Assembly: GCA_035547915.1 (NCBI GenBank)
Contig: DASZTS010000138.1
Coordinates: 186,001-250,000 of the forward strand
Source: DASSFG01 sp035547915
GTDB taxonomy: Bacteria; Planctomycetota; Planctomycetia; Pirellulales; JAICIG01
Reading direction: 5' to 3'
DNA: 64,000 nucleotides
Position 1 is the first letter of the stretch, and each line of letters starts with the position of its first letter. The notes under the pieces are model-generated. The model was not told the DNA's origin. It worked only from the letters and a program-made list of their open reading frames with translations, and searched no databases. The position numbers were made by a program, and so were the translations under genes. This document shows, in pieces, positions 17,757 to 26,724 of the stretch.

Positions 17757-19928
17757 TCAGGGGCGCGGAGCGACCGCCTCGCCGGCCACCAGCGTGCCGT
17801 TGCCTGAGATGGCCGCGTCGCCAACCAGCAGTTCGGGCCGGAGGCTGAGCAATTCCTCCTGCACGCGGTAGCGCGCCTCGCCCTCCTGGGGTTGAAACCG
17901 TTCGTGGCTGCCGTCGGGTTTCAGGATGCGGGCCTTCACGTTGTCGCGCAGATAGGCCGGCACGATCTCTTTGAGGATGCGCTGCTTCAATTCGGGCGTT
18001 TCGATCGGAAACATCACCTCGACCCGGCGGTAGAAATTGCGCGGCATCCAATCGGCGCTGGCCAGAAAGACCTGCCCTTCGTCGTCGGGGCTGAAGACGA
18101 AGATCCGGCTATGCTCCAAAAACCGGTCGACAATGCTCCGCACCCGGATATTCTCCGAGATACCGGGCAGGCCAGGCCGCAGGCAGCAGATGCCGCGACA
18201 CACCAGATCGATTGGCACGCCGGCCTGGCTGGCACGGTACAGGGCTTCGATCACGCGATAGTCGACCAGCGAATTGAGCTTGGCGAAGACCCGCGAAGGC
18301 CGCCCCTCGCGTGCCCGCTGCGCCTGCTCATCGATCAGCTCGATCGTGCGGCGGTGCAGGTCGGCCGGGGCCACGATCAGCTTCCGCCAGCGATGTCCCT
18401 GCGAATAACCGGTGAGCAGGTTGAACAGCGCCGAAGCGTCGGCCGCGATATCTTCGTTGGCGGTGAACAGCCCCAGATCGGTATACACCAACGCCGTCGT
18501 GGGATTGTAGTTACCCGACGACAAATGGACATATCGCCGCACGACGCCGCTCTCTTGCCGCACCACGAGCGACAACTTGCAGTGCGTCTTGAGGTCGAGA
18601 AAGCCGAATACCACGTGCACGCCCGAGCGTTCCAGTTGCCGCGCCCAGCTCACGTTCGCCTCTTCGTCGAAGCGGGCCTTGAGCTCGACCAGCGCGGTGA
18701 CATGCTTGCCGTTCTCGGCCGCCTGCATCAACGCCCGGGTTACCGGCGAATCACCGCTCGTGCGGTAGAGTGTCTGCTTGATGGCCAGCACGTTCGGATC
18801 CTTGGCGGCGCGGCTGATGAACTCGACGACCGGGTCGAACGACTCGAACGGATGGTGCAGAAGAATGTCGTTGCGGCGGATATTGGCGAAAATGTCGTCG
18901 CCGCCGCGCGAGCGCCTCCCGCGGGGTATGCGGGGCGTGAAGGGCGTATCGCGCAGATGCTCGCGGCCGGGCACGCGCAAGAGGTCCATCATGCCTGTCA
19001 GGTCGAGCGGGCCGGGAATGCGGTAGACCTCACCGTAGGCGTCGGGCGAGTTTTCATCCGCTTCATGCAACTCCTCGGGGTCGACGACCATGCGGATCAA
19101 CTCTTCGCTGCCACTGGCCGCGATCTCCAGCCGTACCGCCTGCCCGCGCTGGCGGGCCTTGAGTCGGTCCTCGATCAGCCGCAGCATGTCGTCCGATTCC
19201 TGCTCCAGCAACTCGAGATCGCTGTCGCGGGTGATTCGGAAGGTGGTACTCGTCTGCACGTCGAAGCCACCGAACAACTCCGGCAGACGGGCCGAGACGG
19301 CGTCTTCCAACAGGATGAATTGCAGTTCGTCGCCCTGGCTCAGCGGTACCAAGCGCGGCAACACCTGCGGCAATTGCACCACAGCGAAGAGATGTTTTGG
19401 CCCGAGCCCATGATCGCGTTCCAGGAGCGTCGCCAGATAGAGCCCGCGGTTGTGATAGCGCGGGCTGGGATGGGCCGGGTCGACGGCCATCGGCGTGAGG
19501 ATGGGAAAGGCCCGCTCCGTGAAAAAACGATCGAGGGTCGCCCGCTGTTCCCCGTTCAACTCGTCATGCTTCAACAGCCGGATGCGCTGTTCGGCCAATT
19601 GCGGCAGAACCGACTCGTTCCAGCAGCGGTATTGGGCGGCCACGAGTTCCTTGGTGCGGGCCGCGATTCGCTGCAACTGCACGATGGCCCGCAACCCGTC
19701 GGGCGCATAGTCCTCCGGCGCCCCGTCGCCGAATGCCTGCTCGCGCAGGCCGGCCACGCGGACCATGAAGAACTCGTCGAGGTTCGAGCTGAAGATCGCC
19801 AGAAACTTGACCCGCTCCAACAGCGGATTGGATTCGTCGACCGCCTCTTCGAGCACACGAGCGTTGAACTCCAGCCAGCTCAACTCGCGGTTGATGAAAT
19901 GTTCGGCTAAAAAGACCTGTTCGGCCAT
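17757..19928 (-). CDS. ppk1: polyphosphate kinase 1
   Basis: A 723-residue enzyme that reversibly transfers the gamma-phosphate of ATP to polyphosphate. The N-terminal domain begins with INRELSWLEFNARVLEEA, the standard opening. The two phospholipase D-like C-terminal domains contain AIKQTLYRTS, the autophosphorylated His in LKTHCKLSLVVR, the SGNYNPTTA motif, and the second His in DRFLEHSRIFVF. Length fits the family. I chose ATG 19928; a TTG at 19958 would add ten residues. No exopolyphosphatase gene is adjacent. Upstream (19983-20002) is a remnant of repeat family A. Confidence 0.97.
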   Translation of the reverse strand: MAEQVFLAEHFINRELSWLEFNARVLEEAVDESNPLLERVKFLAIFSSNLDEFFMVRVAGLREQAFGDGAPEDYAPDGLRAIVQLQRIAARTKELVAAQYRCWNESVLPQLAEQRIRLLKHDELNGEQRATLDRFFTERAFPILTPMAVDPAHPSPRYHNRGLYLATLLERDHGLGPKHLFAVVQLPQVLPRLVPLSQGDELQFILLEDAVSARLPELFGGFDVQTSTTFRITRDSDLELLEQESDDMLRLIEDRLKARQRGQAVRLEIAASGSEELIRMVVDPEELHEADENSPDAYGEVYRIPGPLDLTGMMDLLRVPGREHLRDTPFTPRIPRGRRSRGGDDIFANIRRNDILLHHPFESFDPVVEFISRAAKDPNVLAIKQTLYRTSGDSPVTRALMQAAENGKHVTALVELKARFDEEANVSWARQLERSGVHVVFGFLDLKTHCKLSLVVRQESGVVRRYVHLSSGNYNPTTALVYTDLGLFTANEDIAADASALFNLLTGYSQGHRWRKLIVAPADLHRRTIELIDEQAQRAREGRPSRVFAKLNSLVDYRVIEALYRASQAGVPIDLVCRGICCLRPGLPGISENIRVRSIVDRFLEHSRIFVFSPDDEGQVFLASADWMPRNFYRRVEVMFPIETPELKQRILKEIVPAYLRDNVKARILKPDGSHERFQPQEGEARYRVQEELLSLRPELLVGDAAISGNGTLVAGEAVAPRP

Positions 19929-19982
19929 GTTTTGCTTATGGGGCTGAGAGGCTGACAAGACAGCATCCAGAGGAGTTCGATG

Positions 19983-20002
19983 CGAGTTTGTCGGTTGCTC
20001 TT
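19983..20002 (-). repeat. family A repeat, probable remnant (A8)
   Basis: The stretch GAGTTTGTCGGTTGCTCTT closely matches one outer arm of repeat family A (GGTTTTGTCGGTTGCTCT). No central hairpin or second arm is recognisable, so this is either a worn fragment or a chance match. It lies between ppk1 and the divergent hydrolase gene. Confidence 0.35.
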
Positions 20003-20196
20003 CGATGACGTGTAGATCGGTTTCCTGACGGTCTGCAACAAAATCCGGTCCGAAGCCTGATTTTCGAGCGGGCCGGCGTGACTTGTGGATAATCTCTCAA
20101 TGATACGGCAGATGGCTGGCGGGCAGAACCGCTATAGCCTATATGGCCCGCAGGGGAGGGGAAATGGGGTGACCACCAGTACAGACCATCCGGCGG

Positions 20197-21144
20197 ATGC
20201 CGTTCGCCCCCCTTTTTCAGCGCGGCAAATCTCGACTTCCAACGAATCCCTTCAACCAATTCATGCAGGACTACGTCAACTGGCGGACTCTGTACCCTTT
20301 CCAATCGCATTGGCTCGACCTCGACGGGCTGCGTTACCACTATCTCGACGAAGGCGAAGGTGAACCCCTGCTCTTGGTGCACGGGAATCCGACCTGGTCG
20401 TTTTATTGGCGCGAGCTGACGCGAGCCTTGCGCGGCAGGTATCGGGTGATCGTGCCCGACCATATCGGCTGCGGCCTCTCGGACAAGCCGCGGCACTACG
20501 AGTATCGCTTAGCGCGCCACATCGATAACCTGCGTCGGCTGATCGACCACTTGGGGCTTGATGGCCTGACGCTGTTGGCCCACGACTGGGGCGGGGCGAT
20601 CGGGCTGGGGGCCGCCGTGGCCGCGCCCGCACGTTTCCGCCGCTTCGTGCTCTTCAACACGGCGGCTTACCGGTCGCAAAAGATCCCCTGGCGCATACGT
20701 ATCTGCCGGACCCCGCTGCTAGGCGAATTGGCTGTGCGCGGATTGAACGGCTTCGCTCGTGCAGCTTTGACGATGGCGGTGGCCAAGCATGAGCGCATGA
20801 CGCCCGCCGTACGTCAGGGGCTGCTGGCCCCTTACGATTCCTGGGCAAACCGCATCGCCACCCACCGTTTCGTGCAAGACATTCCCCTCTCGCCACAGCA
20901 CCCCAGCTACGCCACGCTCGAATCGATCGAGCGGGGGCTTACGCTATTTAGCAAGCAACCGGTGATGTTTATCTGGGGCATGCGCGATTGGTGCTTCACG
21001 CCGCACTTTCTGGAACGGTTCTTGGAATTCTTCCCCGATGCCGAAGTGCACCGCCTGTTCGACGCCTCGCACTACGTCATCGAAGACGCCCACGAACTGA
21101 TCGTGCCGCTCGTCGAAGCGTTCTTGGCCGCTCATCCCCTCTAG
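20197..21144 (+). CDS. alpha/beta hydrolase of the haloalkane dehalogenase / OleB type
   Basis: A 315-residue cytosolic hydrolase. The fold is clear: HGNPTWSFYW oxyanion motif, then AHDWGGAIGLG with Asp instead of Ser as nucleophile (about residue 129), VMFIWGMRDWCFTP carrying the second acidic position, and ASHYVIEDAHE with the catalytic His. The Asp nucleophile and HGNPTWSF are shared by haloalkane dehalogenases and by OleB beta-lactone decarboxylases of olefin hydrocarbon synthesis. The opening YPFQSHWLDLDGLRYHYLDEG resembles OleB-type proteins. The other ole genes (oleA, oleC, oleD) are not beside it, so the pathway cannot be confirmed. Start may be ATG 20197 or ATG 20263. Confidence 0.78.
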   Translation: MPFAPLFQRGKSRLPTNPFNQFMQDYVNWRTLYPFQSHWLDLDGLRYHYLDEGEGEPLLLVHGNPTWSFYWRELTRALRGRYRVIVPDHIGCGLSDKPRHYEYRLARHIDNLRRLIDHLGLDGLTLLAHDWGGAIGLGAAVAAPARFRRFVLFNTAAYRSQKIPWRIRICRTPLLGELAVRGLNGFARAALTMAVAKHERMTPAVRQGLLAPYDSWANRIATHRFVQDIPLSPQHPSYATLESIERGLTLFSKQPVMFIWGMRDWCFTPHFLERFLEFFPDAEVHRLFDASHYVIEDAHELIVPLVEAFLAAHPL

Positions 21145-21165
21145 GCCCGTACGGTGCCGAGTTGG

Positions 21166-24100
21166 TCAGGCCCGCTGCGCCATTTTCGCGAGAGTCGCTT
21201 CTACGGCGGCGAGTTGGGTCTGTAAATCGACAAGCGACGATCGTTCTTTGGCGACTACGTCGGCCGGGGCGCGTTCGACGAAGCTGGCGTTCGACAGTTT
21301 CTTCTCCTTCACCGCCATGGCTTGGCCGAGCCGGTCGCGCTCTTTCTCCAAGCGGACAATCTCGGCCTTGATATCGATCAGCCCCTCCAAGTCGACGAAC
21401 AGTTCAACGCCTTTCAGGCTGACGTGGGCGTGCGTTTCGGGCGGTGCGGCCGCCGGCCCCCAAACGGTGGCTTGAGCGCCGGCCAACGACTCGAAATAAC
21501 GCGACATCGGCTCAAGCAGTCGGGCCGTCTCGGCCGAGCAACGAGCAGCAAACCGTATCGGCGTCTTGGGGGCGATGTTCTGCCGGCTGCGAATCTCGCG
21601 TAGACCGCGCAAAACTTCTTGAAAACCGGTGAACTGCGCTTCGATGTTGGCATCACAACGCCGTAGGTCGGCTACAGGCCAAGGGGCGATCATCACACTG
21701 GCGGCAGCGGACGTCGGAGAGTCGAGCCCGCGCGCAGGAGCTGCCACCGCCAGAAGCTGCCAGATTTCTTCCGTAAGGAAGGGCATGGCAGGATGCAACA
21801 GGCGGATCAGCGTATCGAGCGTGTGGGTCAGGACGCGCTCGGCCGTCGTACACTGCACAGGATCTTGCAGCCGACCCTTCACCATTTCGACGTAAAAGCT
21901 GCAAAACTCATCCCAGGCGAATTCGTACAGGGCCCGCATCGCGTCGGCAAAGCGATAGCTGTCGAGCGCCTCGGTGACTTGTCTGGTGACGGTTGCCAGT
22001 CGACTCAATACCCAGCGGTCCTCGACGGCCAACTCGCTGTCGGCCACGGGCCCGGCCGCGTAGGCATCCAGCTTCGTGAGCGTGAAGCGGGCGGCGTTCC
22101 AGAGCTTGTTGCAAAAGTTGCGAGCCAATTCGAAACGCTCGCTGACCACCGGCCCGCGTGGCAGGGCCGCGTCCTCGGGCTTGCTCGCCCACTGTGTGGA
22201 AAACTCCTGGCCGCAGTGCGTACACTTGACCCGCGGCAGGACACGGTTTTTCTTGGTCTGCTCGATGAGCTTGCCGCAGTGCGGGCATTCGAACTCCACG
22301 GGCATGCGGACGTCTTGCGTCTCGGTCGTCAAATAGGCCAGCGCGAAGCGCATGGCGTCGGCCCCGAACTTGTCCATGACGTCCAGCGGATCGACGCCGT
22401 TGCCCTTCGACTTCGACATCGTCTCGCCGTAGCCGTCGAGAATCTTGGGGTGGATGAACACCTCGCGGAACGGCACATCGCCGACGTTGTTGAGCCCGGT
22501 GAGCACCATCCGCGCCACCCACAACGTAATAATGTCGCGGCTGGTGACGAGCACGCTCGTCGGGTAGTAGTACTTCAGCTCTGGGGTCTGCTCAGGCCAG
22601 CCGAGCGTCGAATGCGGCCAGAGGGCCGAGCTGAACCACGTGTCGAGCACATCGTCGTCGCGAATCAGCGTGTGGCCCGGCAGGGCGTCTTCCGCCAAGT
22701 CTTCTTCCTGGGCGCAGATGAGCCAGCGGTCGCCCTCTTCGTCGCGCTGCCAGACGACGTCGTCGCGGTCGGCAAAGGCCCGTTTCAGGTCGGCTTCGCT
22801 GGCGGTCGGCGCGTACCAGACCGGGATTCGGTGGCCCCACCAGAGTTGCCGGCTGACGGGCCAATCCCGCTTTTCGCCGAGCCAATCGAGATAGCCCTGC
22901 GCATACCGACTCGGCACGATCTTGATGCGGCCGTCGCTGACCGCGTCCATCGCCGACTGCGCCAGCCGGTCCATTCTGACGAACCACTGGTCGGCCAGAT
23001 ACGGTTCGATCGGCGTCTTCGAGCGATCGGAATGGGCCAGGTCGATTTCGCGGTCTTCTACTTCGACGAGCAGGCCCAGCCCTTCCATGTCGGCAACCAC
23101 ACGTTCACGCGCCTTGGCGATCGTCAGCCCCTGATACGGACCGGCGTTGCCGTTGAGCGTGCCATCCGGATTGAGGATGTTCACCATCGGCAGATTCTGC
23201 CGTTTGCCGACTTCATAATCGTTCGGGTCGTGAGCCGGCGTGATCTTGACGCAACCGCTGCCCAATTCGGGCTTGGCCCATTCGTCGGCGACGAGTGGAA
23301 TCTCGCGGTCGACCAGCGGCAGGCGCAACAAGCGACCGGCGCGGGCCATATCGCGCAGTCCGATGAGCGTCGGCAGCACCGTCGCGCGCCGCTCGGCCAG
23401 TGCCGCCAACTGCCGTTCGACCTCGGCCCGGTCTTTGTCGGATGTCTCGGCCAATTTTGCGGTCAACTCGGCCTCGGCCGCGTCGAGCGCGGCGGCAGGG
23501 TCGGGATGAACGGCGACGGCCGTGTCGCCGAGCATCGTCTCCGGACGGGTGGTCGCGATCGTGACGTGTGTTGGCTCGCCGGGCCGCGGATCGATCACCG
23601 GGTAGCGAAGGTGCCAGAAATGTCCGGCTACCGCCTCGTGATAGACTTCGTCGTCGCTGACCGCCGTTTGCAGGAAGGTGTCCCAGTTGACGAGCCGCTT
23701 GCCGCGGTAGATCAGCTTATCGCGGAACAGGCCGAAAAATGTGTGACGGACGGCCCGCGCACAAACGGGGTCGAGCGTGAAGCGCGTACGCTGCCAGTCG
23801 CAACTGCACCCCATGCGTTTCAACTGGCCGAGGATGCGCTGCTCGTACTCGTTCTTCCACTCCCAGATGCGTTCGACGAGCTTTTCGCGACCCAGGTCGT
23901 GACGGCTCTTCTTTTCTTCCTGCAATAGACGGCGTTCGACGACGGCCTGCGTGGCAATGCCGGCGTGGTCGGTGCCCGGCATCCAGAGGGCATTGAATCC
24001 TTGCATCCGCTTGGAGCGGATGAGAATGTCTTGCAGCGAGTTGTTCAGTGCGTGCCCCAGGTGAAGTGCGCCGGTGACATTCGGCGGTGGGATGACGATC

Positions 24101-24237
24101 GTATACGGCCGCCGGCTCGGGTCGGGTTCGCTATGAAAATAGCCTTGTTCTTCCCAGAACGAATACCAACGCCGTTGCGGCTCAGCATGGTGGTACTGCG
24201 TGGGAAGGTCCTTGATGGGCGACGGCTGTTGGGGCAT
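21166..24237 (-). CDS. valS: valyl-tRNA synthetase with inserted zinc ribbon
   Basis: A 1023-residue class I synthetase that charges tRNA-Val, larger than the usual 880-950. The HIGH motif is HLGHA (59-63) after PPPNVTGAL. An editing (CP1) domain follows, here with an extra acidic coiled stretch (around AELTAKLAETSDKDRAEVE). The KMSKS motif is ETMSKSKGNGVDP. Between KMSKS and the anticodon-binding domain lies an inserted C4 zinc ribbon, ECPHCGKL ... KCTHCGQEF, absent from model bacterial enzymes. A C-terminal coiled coil (DIKAEIVRLEKERDRL onward) is the normal tRNA-binding arm. I chose ATG 24237; the frame extends 41 codons upstream with atypical sequence. Confidence 0.95.
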   Translation of the reverse strand: MPQQPSPIKDLPTQYHHAEPQRRWYSFWEEQGYFHSEPDPSRRPYTIVIPPPNVTGALHLGHALNNSLQDILIRSKRMQGFNALWMPGTDHAGIATQAVVERRLLQEEKKSRHDLGREKLVERIWEWKNEYEQRILGQLKRMGCSCDWQRTRFTLDPVCARAVRHTFFGLFRDKLIYRGKRLVNWDTFLQTAVSDDEVYHEAVAGHFWHLRYPVIDPRPGEPTHVTIATTRPETMLGDTAVAVHPDPAAALDAAEAELTAKLAETSDKDRAEVERQLAALAERRATVLPTLIGLRDMARAGRLLRLPLVDREIPLVADEWAKPELGSGCVKITPAHDPNDYEVGKRQNLPMVNILNPDGTLNGNAGPYQGLTIAKARERVVADMEGLGLLVEVEDREIDLAHSDRSKTPIEPYLADQWFVRMDRLAQSAMDAVSDGRIKIVPSRYAQGYLDWLGEKRDWPVSRQLWWGHRIPVWYAPTASEADLKRAFADRDDVVWQRDEEGDRWLICAQEEDLAEDALPGHTLIRDDDVLDTWFSSALWPHSTLGWPEQTPELKYYYPTSVLVTSRDIITLWVARMVLTGLNNVGDVPFREVFIHPKILDGYGETMSKSKGNGVDPLDVMDKFGADAMRFALAYLTTETQDVRMPVEFECPHCGKLIEQTKKNRVLPRVKCTHCGQEFSTQWASKPEDAALPRGPVVSERFELARNFCNKLWNAARFTLTKLDAYAAGPVADSELAVEDRWVLSRLATVTRQVTEALDSYRFADAMRALYEFAWDEFCSFYVEMVKGRLQDPVQCTTAERVLTHTLDTLIRLLHPAMPFLTEEIWQLLAVAAPARGLDSPTSAAASVMIAPWPVADLRRCDANIEAQFTGFQEVLRGLREIRSRQNIAPKTPIRFAARCSAETARLLEPMSRYFESLAGAQATVWGPAAAPPETHAHVSLKGVELFVDLEGLIDIKAEIVRLEKERDRLGQAMAVKEKKLSNASFVERAPADVVAKERSSLVDLQTQLAAVEATLAKMAQRA

Positions 24238-24739
24238 TGAGCGGGAGGGGGCAGGCTCTTTACGACGCCCCGCTTGAGGAAACGGACGGGTTATCCCGGC
24301 GCGCCGGGTACAAAAGAATGACCGAGCCCGAATCGGGCAGGTTCGCGGCACCGCGGGCAACGAATTCTAACTCTTGTTGAACGGGGAGCCAACCGCGAGT
24401 GCCGAGCGTCTGCGATTCAATGTAACCGCTGTCCGGGGGTAGCAGCCCGGTCGGGGCAGGCGGACCGATTGGGCCATTTGAGTAGCCGCAGATGAACTCG
24501 GATAAACGCGGATGAAAAAGTTATCGACCCCCGTCGACAACGCATGATGTCAAGCTTGGCTGTGCCGATTCGCCAGGGAGCGAGTGGGCGTGCCGGTTTG
24601 CTCGATCATGGCATCTTCAAATTCAATCTGAGTTCATCCGCGTTCATCTGTGGCCAATCTCTCCCAATCGACGAACCGATCGTTCGGCTCCGGCGTTCCC
24701 TCGCTCATGCACGATCGGTTCCCGAAAAGAATAGGTGTC
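24238..24739. other. intergenic region with a divergent repeat pair
   Basis: There is no credible gene. Two related stretches face each other: CCGCAGATGAACTCGG (continuing to 24516, ending GCGGATGAA) at 24486-24516, and the inverted form, AGTTCATCCGCGTTCATC, at 24631-24654. This ATGAACGCGGATGAAC-type sequence is a short dispersed motif seen in many bacterial genomes; its function is unknown. The region lies upstream of valS and downstream of the sulfatase. Confidence 0.4.
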
Positions 24740-26656
24740 CTACGGCCGTACAGGCGTCAGCTTCAATTCGCGCAGGTCCATGACGGCGGGGCCGGGCTTC
24801 GACGTTGCCCGCACTTCCAGCGGATACCGTCCGGGTTTATCGAACGAGAGTCGGCCCAGGTTCTCCGGAACGAAGCTCTGAAAACCACCAGTCTCGGGCA
24901 CCGTGAAATCGAGTTTTTGATCGGCGACTTGGAAAACGACGGTGCTGCCACCGCTGCCGTTGCCACAGCCAATGAGCGCCTCGACGTCAAAATCGCCCGG
25001 CTCGCGCACGTCGAATTCCCAGTCGGCCCAATCGTCGACACGCACCCAATAACCCAGCGTGGCCTTGTGCGGCAGGGGTTCGTAACGCAGCATCACGCCG
25101 TGCACGTCGGCCGTCCTGGCAGGGAGCACGATGACTCCCGCCTTGTCTGGCGCATTGGGTTGGTAATCGGGGTTCGGTTGTGGCATCTGGGCGTCGACTT
25201 CTGTTCGCCAACTGGCCAACTTGGCCGCCAGGCGCTCGACCTGCTCCGGACGCTCTTCGGCAAGGTTTTTGGATTCGCTCACATCGCTCGCGAGATTGAA
25301 CAACTCGCGGCGCCCCGTGTCGTAAAACTCGATCAGCTTCCAGTCGCCGTCGCGAATCGCGCCGCCGGGACGACTCCCCTGATTCGCATAATGCGGGTAA
25401 TGCCAATACAACTCGCGTGGCTCGAGCGGTTTTCGGTCGAGCAGCAACGGCGACAGATCCGCGCCGTCGACCGGCCCGGCGAAGTTTTTGCCGCATAGGG
25501 CCAACGCGGTGACCGGCACATCGGCGCTCCAAACGGGCGTCTCATCGACACCCGGCTCGATGTGCCCAGGCCAAGAAAAGATCAGCGGCACGCGCAGGCC
25601 GCCTTCGTACAACCAGCCTTTTCCCTCGCGAAGGGGTGAGTTGTTGGTGGCCGGCGTATTGGCGCCTTCGCGCGTCGCCAACCCGCCGTTATCGCTGGTA
25701 AAGACCACGATGGTCTGTTCGGTCAGGCCAAGATCGTCCAGCTTCTCCAAGATGCGACCGACGCCTTGATCGACGCTTTCCAGCATCGCGGCGTAGATCG
25801 GGTTCTCTTGCCGCCCATGCGACGTGCCGTCCCACTCTGCGAAGCCGGCTTGTAATTCGGATTTCGCAACCAAGGGTATGTGCACGGCATAATGCGGCAG
25901 ATGCAGGAAGAAGGGCCGCGCCCGGTTCGCCTCGATGAACCGCAGCGCCTCGTTCGTCAGGCGGTCGGTAAGGTATTCGCCGTCGGGTGCATCGGCGAGG
26001 CCGGGCATCGTGCGGTCGGCGTTGCCAAACGGCGCGAAGTAGCTGACCGGCGAACCGCGGGAATCCCCCGCGATATTCAGGTCGAACCCCTGCTCGGTCG
26101 GATCGAATCCGGCGCCGCCCAGGTGCCATTTACCGATATGCCCGGTGGCATAGCCGGCCGTCGTGCCCTCGTCCGCCCGGGCCGCGACGTTCGCCCCGTG
26201 CAGAATCTCGGCGAGGGTGACTTCTTCCAGCGGAAGCACTTGACGAAAAGGTGGCCGCAACAAGCGTTGCGACGGCATGTCGGGGCGGCCGGGCAACCAA
26301 TCCGTGAGGTGGAGTCGCGCCGGATGCTTGCCGGTCATCAGCGCGGCCCGCGTCGGCGAACAAACGGGACATGCCGCATACGCCTGCTTGAACTTTCGGC
26401 CGCCGGCCGCCAACTGGTCGAGTTGGGGCGTGCGATGAAACGTGCTGCCGTAGCATCCCAAGTCCGCCCAGCCGAGATCGTCGGCCACGATCATGATCAC
26501 GTTCGGCCGTTTCGTCGATTCCGCGTATGTTGCGGCAGAATTCGCGAAAACCGCGGCCAGCACCCAGCCAGCAATCGCGCTCAGCGCTGTAACTCTTTGT
26601 AGCAAACTTGCTCGATCGGAGGCGCGGAAAGACGCCCAAGGCGGTGCCAGGTTCAT
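24740..26656 (-). CDS. secreted arylsulfatase-type sulfatase with C-terminal beta domain
   Basis: A 638-residue exported hydrolase that removes sulfate esters, most likely from polysaccharides. A hydrophobic signal segment (about 22-45) precedes RPNVIMIVADDLGWADLG, the metal-binding start of the domain. The sulfatase signature is CSPTRAALMTGKHPAR, whose Cys would be converted to formylglycine by a maturase encoded elsewhere. Later metal and substrate motifs include GHIGKWHLGG and VFTSDNGG. The last 130 residues after the sulfatase core (ADVHGVMLRYEPLP onward) form a beta-rich, probably carbohydrate-binding module. ATG 26656 is preferred; 26677 is also in frame. It is in tandem with the GH32 gene upstream and is probably part of a glycan-use cluster. 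Confidence 0.93.
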   Translation of the reverse strand: MNLAPPWASFRASDRASLLQRVTALSAIAGWVLAAVFANSAATYAESTKRPNVIMIVADDLGWADLGCYGSTFHRTPQLDQLAAGGRKFKQAYAACPVCSPTRAALMTGKHPARLHLTDWLPGRPDMPSQRLLRPPFRQVLPLEEVTLAEILHGANVAARADEGTTAGYATGHIGKWHLGGAGFDPTEQGFDLNIAGDSRGSPVSYFAPFGNADRTMPGLADAPDGEYLTDRLTNEALRFIEANRARPFFLHLPHYAVHIPLVAKSELQAGFAEWDGTSHGRQENPIYAAMLESVDQGVGRILEKLDDLGLTEQTIVVFTSDNGGLATREGANTPATNNSPLREGKGWLYEGGLRVPLIFSWPGHIEPGVDETPVWSADVPVTALALCGKNFAGPVDGADLSPLLLDRKPLEPRELYWHYPHYANQGSRPGGAIRDGDWKLIEFYDTGRRELFNLASDVSESKNLAEERPEQVERLAAKLASWRTEVDAQMPQPNPDYQPNAPDKAGVIVLPARTADVHGVMLRYEPLPHKATLGYWVRVDDWADWEFDVREPGDFDVEALIGCGNGSGGSTVVFQVADQKLDFTVPETGGFQSFVPENLGRLSFDKPGRYPLEVRATSKPGPAVMDLRELKLTPVRP

Positions 26657-26724
26657 GATGTCACTCAAGTAGCGCATACGGTTGGCTAAAACGCTCGGCC
26701 GCCCGACCGGCAGTATACGACCCG

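Noticed and set aside
17892..19910. A 672-codon + strand frame
   Set aside because: It mirrors ppk1, whose catalytic motifs are clear.
21793..23928. A 711-codon + strand frame
   Set aside because: It mirrors valS; no motif of its own.
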